64,000 bases of DNA from an uncultured Bacteroidales bacterium (GTDB lineage: Bacteria; Bacteroidota; Bacteroidia; Bacteroidales; F082): NCBI GenBank assembly GCA_905233685.1, contig CAJOEZ010000022.1:1-64000 (forward strand). Direction: 5' to 3'. Position numbers and translations under genes: made by a program. This document shows positions 27,883 to 35,920 of this stretch, in pieces. The notes beneath the pieces were generated by a model. The model was not told where the DNA came from. It ran no database searches and saw only the letters and a list, made by a program, of their open reading frames with translations. Numbering within the stretch: the stretch's first letter is position 1; each line of letters opens with the position of its first letter.

Positions 27883-28140
27883 ATGCCAGAAATCAGCAGT
27901 TTTTACGGAATCATCATCTACATGTATTATAAGGAGCATCAACCTCCTCATTTTCATGTTTGGTACAATGAATACCAATGCGAGATTACCATTAAAGACG
28001 GCATCATCACGGGCCAATTACCTCGCCGCGCTGCGCGACTTGTGTTTGAATGGCTCGACTTGCATTATGACGAATTGATGGAAAACTGGAACAGATCTAA
28101 ACGAAAAGAAGCTTTGCTGAAAATTGACCCGTTGAAATAA
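27883..28140 (+). CDS. DUF4160 family protein
   Basis: A protein of 85 residues. The family signature is clear: FYGIIIYMYYKEHQPPHFHVWYNEYQ, then IKDGIITG and a helical C-terminus (RAARLVFEWLDLHYDELMENW). DUF4160 proteins are usually found directly before a DUF2442 gene, as here (seven bases apart), and the pair is thought to be a toxin-antitoxin-like module, though the activity is not established to my knowledge. It sits between serA and the DUF1015 gene, which normally follow each other. Confidence 0.88.
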   Translation: MPEISSFYGIIIYMYYKEHQPPHFHVWYNEYQCEITIKDGIITGQLPRRAARLVFEWLDLHYDELMENWNRSKRKEALLKIDPLK

Positions 28141-28147
28141 CAATGCC

Positions 28148-28399
28148 ATGCAAAACCAATTACTTTTCATAAAAGTTACCAAGGCTGAATATGTGAAAGA
28201 TTACATTCTTCGCCTTACTTTTAATGATGGTGCTGTGAAATTTTGCGACTTCCTACCGCTATCTCAAGAAGGCATCTTCCAGAAACTGAAAGATTTGTCG
28301 TATTTCAAGAACTTCACACTTGATCCCTGGACTGTGGATTGGAATAATGAGATTGGTTTTGCGCCTGAGTATTTGTATGAAATTGGGACAGCAGCTTAA
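28148..28399 (+). CDS. DUF2442 family protein
   Basis: A protein of 83 residues. The order IKVTKAEYVKDYILRLTFNDG, FCDFLPL, GIFQKLKDLSYFKNFTLDP, TVDWNNEIGFAPEYLYE matches DUF2442, a small protein that partners DUF4160 and resembles the N-terminal domain of NADH pyrophosphatase-like folds. It begins seven bases after the DUF4160 stop, so the two are co-translated. The partner role is inferred from gene pairing. Confidence 0.88.
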   Translation: MQNQLLFIKVTKAEYVKDYILRLTFNDGAVKFCDFLPLSQEGIFQKLKDLSYFKNFTLDPWTVDWNNEIGFAPEYLYEIGTAA

Positions 28400-28431
28400 C
28401 AGAATAATTGATCAATAAATAATTAACTCAA

Positions 28432-29754
28432 ATGAGCACAATCAAACCGTTCAAAGGATGGCGTCCCGGCGTGGACATCGTCCAAAAACTAGCCTCCCGT
28501 CCCTACGACGTGCTGAACACCGAAGAGGCACGCAAGGAATGTGAGGGCAACCCCTACAGCCTGCTCCACGTGACCAAGGCCGAAATCGACCTGCCTGCTG
28601 GCCACAAGGACAGCGACCTCGAAACCTATCTGAAAGTCGTTGAGAACTTCAACAGTTTCAAGGACTTCGGATGGATCAAGCAAGACCAAGAGGAAAAACT
28701 CTACATCTACGCTCAGAGCATGAACCCCACTGAGCCCAACGCCCACTGGCAATACGGCATCGTGGCCTGCGCTTACAGCGAGGACTATGTGAACAAAATC
28801 ATCAAGAAGCACGAGCTCACCCGTAAGGACAAAGAGGAAGACCGCATGAAGCACGTCCGCCTCACCAATGCCAATGTCGAGCCTGTGTTCTTCGCCTACC
28901 CTGCCGTCGCTGAAATCGACGCCATCGTGAGCAAGATTACCACTGAGAAGCCCATCTATGACTTCATCGCCAAGGAAGACGGCTTCGGCCATCGTTTCTG
29001 GGTCATCGACGACAAGGCTACCATCGCCCGCCTCGTCGAACTGTTCGACAAGAAGGTTCCTGCTATGTACATCGCTGACGGTCACCACCGCAGTGCTGCT
29101 GCCGCCCTCGTCGGCCAGGAGAAGAAGGAACACAACCCCGCCCACACTGGCAAGGAGGAGTACAACTACTTCATGACTGTGATCTTCCCCGACAACCAGT
29201 TGAACGTCATCGACTACAACCGCGTCGTGAAAGACCTCAACGGCCTCAGCACCAAGGACTTCTTCAAAGCCCTGCAAGAAAGCTTCGACATCGAGTGCAA
29301 GTGCGACTGCACCAAGGACGGCGGCAAGTGCAACTGCGAGTTCCCCTGCCACTGCGAGTGCTCCACCGAATACAAACCCAACAAACTGCACAACTTCTCG
29401 ATGTACATCGAGGGCGTGTGGTATTCGCTGACTGCCAAGCCCGGCACCTACGACGACAACGACCCGATTGGCGTGTTGGACGTCACCATCCTCAGCAACC
29501 TTGTCCTCGACAAGATTCTGGGTATCAAGGACCTCCGCACCGACAAGCGCATCGACTTCGTTGGCGGTATCCGTGGCCTCGGCGAGCTGAAGCGTCGCGT
29601 GGACAGCGGCGAGATGAAGGTCGCCTTCGCGCTCTATCCTGTGAGCATGAAGCAGATCATCGACATCGCCGACACGGGCAATATCATGCCTCCCAAGACC
29701 ACTTGGTTTGAGCCGAAACTGCGCTCTGGCCTTGTTATCCACACGCTGGATTAA
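28432..29754 (+). CDS. DUF1015 family protein of the serine cluster, with a cysteine-rich insert
   Basis: A protein of 440 residues. Family landmarks are KPFKGWRPG, SRPYDVLNTEEAR, PVFFAYP, YIADGHHRSAAA, LTAKPGTYDDND, RIDFVGGIRGLGELK and MPPKTTWFEPKLRSGLVIH. DUF1015 genes commonly follow serC-serA in Bacteroidales, so a role in serine metabolism is likely, but the reaction is not known to me. The DGHHR motif is reminiscent of ParB/sulfiredoxin-type kinases, which is only a hint. Residues 289-310 carry eight Cys (289, 291, 293, 300, 302, 306, 308, 310) and His307 in C-x-C pairs, unlike the rest of the protein and, as far as I recall, unlike relatives; it looks like a metal-binding insert. Confidence 0.88.
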   Translation: MSTIKPFKGWRPGVDIVQKLASRPYDVLNTEEARKECEGNPYSLLHVTKAEIDLPAGHKDSDLETYLKVVENFNSFKDFGWIKQDQEEKLYIYAQSMNPTEPNAHWQYGIVACAYSEDYVNKIIKKHELTRKDKEEDRMKHVRLTNANVEPVFFAYPAVAEIDAIVSKITTEKPIYDFIAKEDGFGHRFWVIDDKATIARLVELFDKKVPAMYIADGHHRSAAAALVGQEKKEHNPAHTGKEEYNYFMTVIFPDNQLNVIDYNRVVKDLNGLSTKDFFKALQESFDIECKCDCTKDGGKCNCEFPCHCECSTEYKPNKLHNFSMYIEGVWYSLTAKPGTYDDNDPIGVLDVTILSNLVLDKILGIKDLRTDKRIDFVGGIRGLGELKRRVDSGEMKVAFALYPVSMKQIIDIADTGNIMPPKTTWFEPKLRSGLVIHTLD

Positions 29755-29774
29755 TCAGACTTGGGACGAATTGA

Positions 29775-29824
29775 CACGGGACAAAGGTCGTTGAGCTTGT
29801 CGAAACACCTTGTCCCGTTTTTTT
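29775..29824 (+). terminator. Terminator after the DUF1015 gene, with a repeat half-unit in its loop
   Basis: ACGGGACAAAGGT pairs with ACCTTGTCCCGT (one bulge) followed by seven T. The loop holds GTTGAGCTTGTCGAA, half of the palindromic repeat found at 20020, 41990 and 42851. Confidence 0.75.
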
Positions 29825-29825
29825 G

Positions 29826-29833
29826 TACCTTTG
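29826..29833 (+). promoter_or_regulatory. -7 box TACCTTTG for xerD
   Basis: An exact TAnnTTTG match only eight bases before the ATG at 29842, so the transcript should start at or next to the start codon (leaderless). Confidence 0.6.
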
Positions 29834-29841
29834 CAAAACCA

Positions 29842-30780
29842 ATGGACAAGCCTTCACAAAATATCACCCCCAACCTCATCAAACACTTCGCCGACTACCT
29901 GCGGCTGGAGCTTTCGCTGTCCGACAACAGCGTGGAGGCCTATTGCCATGATGTACATTTGTTTTTGCAGTATCTTGAAGCAGAAAAGGTTTCAACAGAC
30001 ACCAACGCCATCACGCAAGAAACCATCGATAACTTCTTCGCTTATTTGTACGACTTGAACATCGGTGCCACTTCTCAAGCCCGCATCCTGTCGGGGTTGA
30101 AGTCGTTTTGGCGCTATCTGACTCAGGAAGAAATCGCCGACAAAGACCCTACCCTACTCATCTCCTCACCTACATTGGGCCGCCACCTTCCCGAGGTATT
30201 GAGTTACGAAGAAATCCAAAAGATGATTGACAGCATCGACCTCAGTCAACCCACTGGTCACCGCAACAAAGCCATGATTGAGGTACTTTACGGCTGTGGC
30301 CTGCGCGTTTCCGAACTCATCGGCCTACAAATCAGCGACATATACAAAGAGGATGGTTTCCTACGCATCTTTGGCAAGGGAAGCAAGGAAAGACTGGTTC
30401 CCATCGGAGACAGCAGCCTGAAAATTCTCTACCAATACATCGAAGGGGCAAGATTGCACGTCAACGTGAAGCCCAAATTCACCGACACTGTTTTTCTCAA
30501 CAGTCGTGGCACGGGCCTCACGCGACAGATGGTCTTCCTGATTGTCAAGGACTTGGCCGAGAAAAACGGCATCACCAAGACCATCAGCCCGCACACGTTC
30601 CGACACAGTTTCGCCACCCATTTGCTTGAAGGTGGTGCCAATTTATTAGCCGTCCAGCAAATGCTCGGCCACGCCAGCGTGAGCACGACGGAAATCTATA
30701 CACACATTTCGGACGAATTGCTGCGTGATACTTTGACGACGTATCATCCAAGATTTAAAAAGAACAAACCTGTGTTTTAA
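29842..30780 (+). CDS. xerD: Tyrosine recombinase XerD
   Basis: A protein of 312 residues, the usual Xer length. The ATG at 29842 is chosen because the upstream extension would read through the terminator and -7 box. The N-terminal SAM-like DNA-binding domain (FADYLRLELSLSDNSVEAYCHDV) is followed by the catalytic domain with the full set Arg155 (GLRVSEL), Lys179 (GKGSKERLVP), His251-x-x-Arg254 (PHTFRHSFA), His277 (LGHAS) and Tyr286 (EIYTH). XerD resolves chromosome dimers at dif and is a core gene; no dif site was identified nearby. Confidence 0.95.
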   Translation: MDKPSQNITPNLIKHFADYLRLELSLSDNSVEAYCHDVHLFLQYLEAEKVSTDTNAITQETIDNFFAYLYDLNIGATSQARILSGLKSFWRYLTQEEIADKDPTLLISSPTLGRHLPEVLSYEEIQKMIDSIDLSQPTGHRNKAMIEVLYGCGLRVSELIGLQISDIYKEDGFLRIFGKGSKERLVPIGDSSLKILYQYIEGARLHVNVKPKFTDTVFLNSRGTGLTRQMVFLIVKDLAEKNGITKTISPHTFRHSFATHLLEGGANLLAVQQMLGHASVSTTEIYTHISDELLRDTLTTYHPRFKKNKPVF

Positions 30781-30797
30781 ACATCAAATAATTTCCC

Positions 30798-30805
30798 TAC
30801 CTTTG
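30798..30805 (+). promoter_or_regulatory. -7 box TACCTTTG for the esterase gene
   Basis: An exact TAnnTTTG match 30 bases before the ATG at 30836. Confidence 0.55.
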
Positions 30806-30835
30806 CAGCCTAAAACAAACAAAATCAGACTCATC

Positions 30836-31924
30836 ATGAAAAAGAAGTGCTTTTTTATACTGTTGCTCTTGATAGCGACGACAACAGTTCAGGCTCAAAT
30901 CCAATACTTTGAATGGCAAGGTGTACAGCGCCAATATCTGTTGAAGACGCCTTTGCAAGCCAATGAAACGATGCCCATCGTGTATTTCCTTCACGGATTG
31001 GGCGACAACATCACCCGATTAGACAATGAGTTCCACTTCCAACAAATTGCCGACGAGTTCGGTTGGATGATGGTGGTGCCTCAGGCGCTCACGCAATCAG
31101 GCTACACCATGTGGAACGCAGCACTGACGAACAGCAATATCGACGACTCTGGCTTCCTGATGGCACTCCTCGATTCGTTGGCCGCTCACCATCCCGTCAA
31201 CTTGGACAGTGTCTTTTTCACAGGCTTTTCGATGGGCGGCTTTATGACGCATCGCATGGCCATCGAGCACGGGGACCGCATCACGGCTTGTGCGCCTGTC
31301 AGCGGGCTCATCACACATACGATGGCTACTTATGAAGCGGTGGCTCCAGTCAGGATGCTGCACATCCACGGCACTTCCGACCCCGTGGTGGGCTACAACG
31401 GAAACTCTCAATATTTCGGCAACCTCGGCCTGAGCGTGGAAGCCATCCTCAATTACTGGAAAAATGCCAACCATTGCACCGACGAGCCAACCATCGACAC
31501 CTTTCCAGACCTGAAGAATGACGGACTGCTTTTCGTGCGCTACACCTACGAGGGTGATGCCGAATTGCAGCACATCAAGGTCATCGGAGGCGACCACACA
31601 TGGTATCTCAACGAGAACCAAACCGACATCTCCTATTTTAATGTCATCCACGATTTCTTCACCAAAGGTAACGGTGGTAATGTCGGCATTGCCGAGCCTA
31701 AATCCTCTGGCCTTTGCATTTGGCCTAACCCTACCGATGGACAATGCACCATCGAAATGGAAACTGACACAAACATCGAGGTATTTAACCTTAAAGGCCA
31801 AATCGTGGCGACATATCCTTTGAAAAAAGGCATCAACCAAATTGATGTAAGTGAATTTCCAAAGGGAATGTATTTCTTCAAGACCTCAGAAGGAGCCGTT
31901 GGGAAACTGATGGTGAGGAAATAA
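30836..31924 (+). CDS. Secreted esterase/depolymerase-like alpha/beta hydrolase with T9SS sorting domain
   Basis: A protein of 362 residues from the ATG at 30836, which gives the signal MKKKCFFILLLLIATTTVQAQ. The catalytic part resembles the PHB depolymerase/LpqC and feruloyl esterase group: an oxyanion loop in VYFLHGLGDN, nucleophile Ser132 in GFSMGGF, Asp in HGTSDPVVGYNG and His in VIGGDHTWY. The last 75 residues are a T9SS type A sorting domain (WPNPTDGQCTIE, VFNLKGQIVATYPL, FPKGMYFFKT, KLMVRK). Export to the cell surface and cleavage of ester-linked polymers, for example plant-wall esters, are inferred; the substrate is unknown. Confidence 0.86.
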   Translation: MKKKCFFILLLLIATTTVQAQIQYFEWQGVQRQYLLKTPLQANETMPIVYFLHGLGDNITRLDNEFHFQQIADEFGWMMVVPQALTQSGYTMWNAALTNSNIDDSGFLMALLDSLAAHHPVNLDSVFFTGFSMGGFMTHRMAIEHGDRITACAPVSGLITHTMATYEAVAPVRMLHIHGTSDPVVGYNGNSQYFGNLGLSVEAILNYWKNANHCTDEPTIDTFPDLKNDGLLFVRYTYEGDAELQHIKVIGGDHTWYLNENQTDISYFNVIHDFFTKGNGGNVGIAEPKSSGLCIWPNPTDGQCTIEMETDTNIEVFNLKGQIVATYPLKKGINQIDVSEFPKGMYFFKTSEGAVGKLMVRK

Positions 31925-31929
31925 TTCCT

Positions 31930-31937
31930 TACCTTTG
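31930..31937 (+). promoter_or_regulatory. -7 box TACCTTTG for kdsA
   Basis: A TAnnTTTG match 15 bases before the ATG at 31953. Confidence 0.55.
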
Positions 31938-31952
31938 CAAAAATTTATCGCT

Positions 31953-32765
31953 ATGTACACCACAAACTTTGACTTCCTAAATACCCTCCGCCCCGACCGT
32001 TTCTTCCTCTTGGCCGGCCCTTGCGTGATTGAGGACGAGACTTCGCCGCTTTTCATTGCTGAAACCTTAAAAAACATCTGCCAAAAGCTTGATATTCCGC
32101 TGGTTTTCAAAGGTTCGTACCGCAAGGCCAACCGCTCCAGACTGGATTCCTTCACGGGCATTGGCGATGAAAAAGCCTTGAAAGTACTGCAAAAAGTGGC
32201 CAAAACTTTTGAACTCCCCGTGTTGACCGACATCCACTCCGCCGAGGAGGCCCCAATAGCCGCCGAATATGTTGACATTCTGCAAATTCCGGCCTTCCTT
32301 TGCCGCCAGACCGACCTCCTTGTTGCCGCCGCAAAAACGGGAAAGACGATCAACATCAAAAAGGGTCAATTCCTTTCGGGCGAGGCGATGGGGTTTGCGG
32401 TTGAAAAAGTCAGGCAGTCGGGAAATAATAAGGTCATGCTCACCGAGCGTGGCTCCATGTTCGGTTACCAAGATTTGGTGGTGGATTATAGAAACATTGC
32501 TGTCATGCAGAAGTTCGATGTTCCTGTCATTCTGGACGTTACGCACTCGCTTCAGCAGCCTAACCAAAGCTGCGGCGTTACTGGCGGAAAGCCCGAACTA
32601 ATAGGTTTGATTGCCAAGGCAGGCATCGCGGCGGGTGCCGACGGCATCTTCATGGAGGTACATCCCGAGCCTAAAAAAGCCAAGTCCGATGGTGCCAATA
32701 TGCTCCGTTTAGACTTGGCTGAAACGCTTCTAAACCAATTGGTTAGAATCAAGGAAGCCTTATAG
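31953..32765 (+). CDS. kdsA: 3-deoxy-8-phosphooctulonate synthase (KDO-8-P synthase)
   Basis: A protein of 270 residues. It condenses phosphoenolpyruvate with arabinose 5-phosphate to make KDO 8-phosphate for the lipopolysaccharide inner core. The signatures are FFLLAGPCVIED, FKGSYRKANRSRLDSFTGIG, TDIHSAEEA, QIPAFLCRQTDLL, NIKKGQFLS, RGSMFGYQDLVVD and DVTHSLQQPN. The ATG at 31953 matches the family start; an earlier ATG at 31935 lies in the -7 box. Transcribed on its own. Confidence 0.97.
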   Translation: MYTTNFDFLNTLRPDRFFLLAGPCVIEDETSPLFIAETLKNICQKLDIPLVFKGSYRKANRSRLDSFTGIGDEKALKVLQKVAKTFELPVLTDIHSAEEAPIAAEYVDILQIPAFLCRQTDLLVAAAKTGKTINIKKGQFLSGEAMGFAVEKVRQSGNNKVMLTERGSMFGYQDLVVDYRNIAVMQKFDVPVILDVTHSLQQPNQSCGVTGGKPELIGLIAKAGIAAGADGIFMEVHPEPKKAKSDGANMLRLDLAETLLNQLVRIKEAL

Positions 32766-32767
32766 CC

Positions 32768-33853
32768 TCATTGCATCTTGAAATTGATGATTTGACCCGT
32801 CTCGGTGTCAAATTCCATCTTTGTGTTAGCGATAGGCGCCATCAACAATGCACCAAGCTGGTTGACCACAAGGCGTTCCTCAAGCAATGTGTTGTTTTTG
32901 TAGCTCACCTTAACGTTGGCCATCTCAGGCACACGGTAGAACAGCTTGTTGTCATACGACATCGACTCGACCGCCGACTGACTCGGGGCGTTGATGGCCG
33001 CCGTGGTGTTCAAAGGCAAGGTCTGCACCATTATCGGACTTCCCATGCCTGATGTACCAGAAGTAAGTCCTTCTGTCTCAGAGAATTTCGCCACAGTTTG
33101 CGTCGTCACTTCCTTGGAAGGAATCACATAAATCGTCTTCACGACCGTTTTCTTGACACGCTTGCCCAAAAACAGGCTTGTGTATTGCGCCTCCATCTCA
33201 TCCAACTTTTCGAACATCTTGTTGAATGTCTCTGGATTATGGGCGGTTTCGTAATAACCCGAAACCAGCTTGAACCTAGCGTCGCGGATTTCGTTGATTT
33301 TGTCGACGGCTTCACGTGCCAATTGAGCCTCCGTCTTTCCCGAAGTCATCAGACTAATGAAATCTTGGGCCGGAGTTTCCTGTTGGCACACAGCAGGTTG
33401 AGGTTCACTCACCTCAATTCGGGTCTCTTCCGCTTCAACCAAAGCGTTGCCCGAGCCCACGCTGCGAATGATGCCGTTCGGCAAAATGTCAAACACGGCC
33501 TTGCTGCCTCCCCTTCCACTCGAAATTGAAACGAAGAACGTGGCGTTCGGGTCTGGACTGGCTATTTTCGACATCCGCACATCAAGGAGCTGATAATCCG
33601 TCGTGTTGTACTCAACTATCTCATCCATGTTGAAATAGATGGAAGCATAGCCACTCAAAGGACCTTCTTCGTAATCGGTTTCCTCAATGACGAAATCCAA
33701 CTGCAACATGGTCTGCGGCAAAGAATAATAAACCCCGCTTTGCTGTCCGGGATTGACATTTTTAGCAGAAGTGGTCGTAAACTGGGCGTGAAGCTGAAGT
33801 CCGCCGAGGGACAACGCGAGCAAAAACGCCATTTTGGTGAAAAGTCTGTTCAT
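32768..33853 (-). CDS. DUF4831 family protein, exported
   Basis: A protein of 361 residues with a signal peptide ending LQLHAQ. The body matches DUF4831, a Bacteroidota family: GVYYSLPQTMLQLDFVIEETDYEEGPLSGYA, LLDVRMSKIASPDPNATFFVSI, AQDFISLMTSGKTEAQLAREAVDKINEIRDARFKLVSGY and GLLMAPI-like segments. No enzymatic motif is evident; it is probably a periplasmic or outer membrane-associated protein. It converges with kdsA, with two bases between the stops. Confidence 0.85.
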   Translation of the reverse strand: MNRLFTKMAFLLALSLGGLQLHAQFTTTSAKNVNPGQQSGVYYSLPQTMLQLDFVIEETDYEEGPLSGYASIYFNMDEIVEYNTTDYQLLDVRMSKIASPDPNATFFVSISSGRGGSKAVFDILPNGIIRSVGSGNALVEAEETRIEVSEPQPAVCQQETPAQDFISLMTSGKTEAQLAREAVDKINEIRDARFKLVSGYYETAHNPETFNKMFEKLDEMEAQYTSLFLGKRVKKTVVKTIYVIPSKEVTTQTVAKFSETEGLTSGTSGMGSPIMVQTLPLNTTAAINAPSQSAVESMSYDNKLFYRVPEMANVKVSYKNNTLLEERLVVNQLGALLMAPIANTKMEFDTETGQIINFKMQ

Positions 33854-33877
33854 TTCGTTAAAGTTTTAATTTGGGGT

Positions 33878-33885
33878 CAAAAATA
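33878..33885 (-). promoter_or_regulatory. -7 box TATTTTTG for the DUF4831 gene
   Basis: A TAnnTTTG match on the minus strand, 24 bases before the ATG at 33853. Confidence 0.55.
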
Positions 33886-33906
33886 CGGATTTAATTGACA
33901 AGTGCC

Positions 33907-35385
33907 TCATTCTGCGGCGTTTTTTTCCTTTTTGCTAAAGGCAAGCAAAGCCAAAAACGTCAGCAAACCGTTGACTATCAATATTTCAAAGCCAAACTGA
34001 TAGCCGCCAAACAACTGTTGCGAATACATTTTCAACAGGTAGCTGATAATGGGCGAGGCGATAGCAATGTAAGGTACGGCATTGTCGTTGACGCGACGAC
34101 CCTTCACGAACAACCCAAAGGAATACAAACCCAGTAACGGCCCGTATGTAAAGCCCGCAATGTCGAAGACCTTGTCTATCAACGACTCGTTATGGAACGG
34201 ACGGAACGCTATGATTACCAGCAAGTAAAGCAACGCAAAGGCCACATGAATCCACTTGCGGTATTTGGTGATTTGATGCTCAGAAAGTTGCTTCCTGTCG
34301 AAATGCATAAAATCAAAGCAAAACGTTGTGGTTAAAGCTGTTAAAGTGCCATCGGCACTGGAATAACCTGCAGCTACCAAACCGATGACAAACACGACTG
34401 CCGTGAACTTGCTCAAACTGAAGGCCACCGAAGGGAAAATCTTGTCGTTGACCACTACCCCAGCCTCATTCACAGGCAGTTGGAAACCCGTCGCCTGAGC
34501 ATAAAAAATCAAAGCCGCTCCGAGGCAAAGAAACAGCGCATTAACCACAACAAACAGCAAACTTGAGGTCATCACATTCTTTTGCGCGTCACGCAAGTTT
34601 CTGCATGTCAAGTTTTTCTGCATCATATCTTGGTCAAGGCCTGTCATGGTAATCGTGATGAACATCCCCGCTAATAGCTGTTTCAGCCAGAACTTGTTGT
34701 GCGTCCAGTCAGTCTCAAAAACCCTGGTATACCCCTTTTCTGAGGCCGATTTCAGCAGGTCGCTAAGGGAAATGTCGAGATTTTTGAGGATGTACCACGC
34801 TGTCATGAATGCCGCCAACAGGAGGAATGTCGTCTGCAATGTGTCGGTCCAAACCACCGTCTTGATACCACCCTTGAAAGTATAGAGCAGAATAATGGCG
34901 ATGAAAATGACCGCTGGCACCCAAAACGGCACGCCCCAGCCCTTGAAAACGAACTCATACAACACAAAGACAACGAGATACATCCGCAACGCCGAGCCCA
35001 ACAAACGCGACAAAATAAAAAACGCCGCGCCCGTCTTCTCCGACTTCGGTCCGAAACGCATATTTAAATAGGTGTAGATGGAAGTCAGGTTGAGGCGATA
35101 ATACAAAGGCAGCAAAACCAGTGCAATCACTGCATAGCCAAGCACATAACCAAACACAAGTGGCATATAAGTGAATTGTCCCGTATAAACACCTCCCGGC
35201 ACCGACATGAACGTCACGCCCGAAAGCGAGGCACCAATCATGCCATAAGCCACCACATACCACGGCGAGTTGCGGTTGCCACGGAAAAAGGCAGCATTGT
35301 CGGATTTGCGTGAAGTGAAATGCGAAATCACGAACAGCAGGATCGTATAAAGCACAAAAACAATGAGGATAATCGTGGAATTCAT
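33907..35385 (-). CDS. Sodium:solute symporter (SSS family)
   Basis: A protein of 492 residues. The ATG at 35385 places the start just after the -7 box; the longer upstream frame adds non-family sequence and crosses the promoter. About 13 transmembrane helices are visible. SSS landmarks are FFRGNRNSPWYVVAYGMIGASLSGVTFMSVPG near the N-terminus, LLYTFKGGIKTVVWTD, MTGLDQDMMQKNLTCR and AAGYSSADGTLTALTTTF, where Ser/Thr residues form the sodium site in relatives. It moves a small organic solute into the cell with sodium; the solute cannot be read from the sequence. Confidence 0.92.
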   Translation of the reverse strand: MNSTIILIVFVLYTILLFVISHFTSRKSDNAAFFRGNRNSPWYVVAYGMIGASLSGVTFMSVPGGVYTGQFTYMPLVFGYVLGYAVIALVLLPLYYRLNLTSIYTYLNMRFGPKSEKTGAAFFILSRLLGSALRMYLVVFVLYEFVFKGWGVPFWVPAVIFIAIILLYTFKGGIKTVVWTDTLQTTFLLLAAFMTAWYILKNLDISLSDLLKSASEKGYTRVFETDWTHNKFWLKQLLAGMFITITMTGLDQDMMQKNLTCRNLRDAQKNVMTSSLLFVVVNALFLCLGAALIFYAQATGFQLPVNEAGVVVNDKIFPSVAFSLSKFTAVVFVIGLVAAGYSSADGTLTALTTTFCFDFMHFDRKQLSEHQITKYRKWIHVAFALLYLLVIIAFRPFHNESLIDKVFDIAGFTYGPLLGLYSFGLFVKGRRVNDNAVPYIAIASPIISYLLKMYSQQLFGGYQFGFEILIVNGLLTFLALLAFSKKEKNAAE

Positions 35386-35404
35386 AGGTTTCGTTTTGAT
35401 TGCG

Positions 35405-35412
35405 CAAAAATA
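35405..35412 (-). promoter_or_regulatory. -7 box TATTTTTG for the symporter gene
   Basis: A TAnnTTTG match on the minus strand, 19 bases before the ATG at 35385. It is divergent from the DUF486 promoter. Confidence 0.55.
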
Positions 35413-35435
35413 CGGAATAATAATGGGAAAATCCC

Positions 35436-35443
35436 TATTTTTG
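35436..35443 (+). promoter_or_regulatory. -7 box TATTTTTG for the DUF486 gene
   Basis: A TAnnTTTG match 21 bases before the ATG at 35465. Confidence 0.55.
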
Positions 35444-35464
35444 CAGCCGAAAAAAAGCATCACC

Positions 35465-35836
35465 ATGAAAGGTATTTATACCATCATTCTCCTCATCATT
35501 TCCAATGTTTTCATGACTTTCGCTTGGTATGGCCAGCTCAAGCTGCTCGAAATCGTGCCTTCATCGAAGGACTGGCCGCTCTTTTTGGTCATCCTCATGT
35601 CGTGGGGCATCGCCTTGTTCGAATACTCTTTCATGATTCCGGCCAACCGCATCGGCGCCATGCAAAACGGCGGCCCTTTTAACCTTATCCAGTTGAAAGT
35701 CATACAAGAAGCCGTTTCGCTGACCGTGTTTACCGTCATCGTCATCACGGTTTTCAAGACCGAGACTTTCCGCTGGAACCACATCGTTGCTTTCCTTTGC
35801 ATCATCCTTGCCGTGTTTTTCGCGTTCAAAAAGTAA
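35465..35836 (+). CDS. DUF486 (DMT) family small membrane protein
   Basis: A protein of 123 residues with four transmembrane helices. The family signature is IISNVFMTFAWYGQLK, WGIALFEYSFMIPANRIG, GPFNLIQLKVIQEAVSLTVFTVIV and a final hydrophobic helix ending FFAFKK. DUF486 belongs to the drug/metabolite transporter superfamily; its substrate is unknown. The ATG at 35465 is used since longer frames cross the promoter. Confidence 0.9.
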   Translation: MKGIYTIILLIISNVFMTFAWYGQLKLLEIVPSSKDWPLFLVILMSWGIALFEYSFMIPANRIGAMQNGGPFNLIQLKVIQEAVSLTVFTVIVITVFKTETFRWNHIVAFLCIILAVFFAFKK

Positions 35837-35920
35837 TTTTTTGTTGCGACAAACCGAAAAATGCATGATATTTGCGGACTCAAAACGACACCAATAACTG
35901 ACAAAAAGAAAGGCTACAAT

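Noticed and set aside
28489-29742. A 417-codon open frame on the minus strand opposite the DUF1015 gene
   Set aside because: It is an antisense shadow of a GC-rich, strongly codon-biased gene; its translation is low-complexity Val/Asp/His-rich without domains, whereas the plus strand matches a family throughout.
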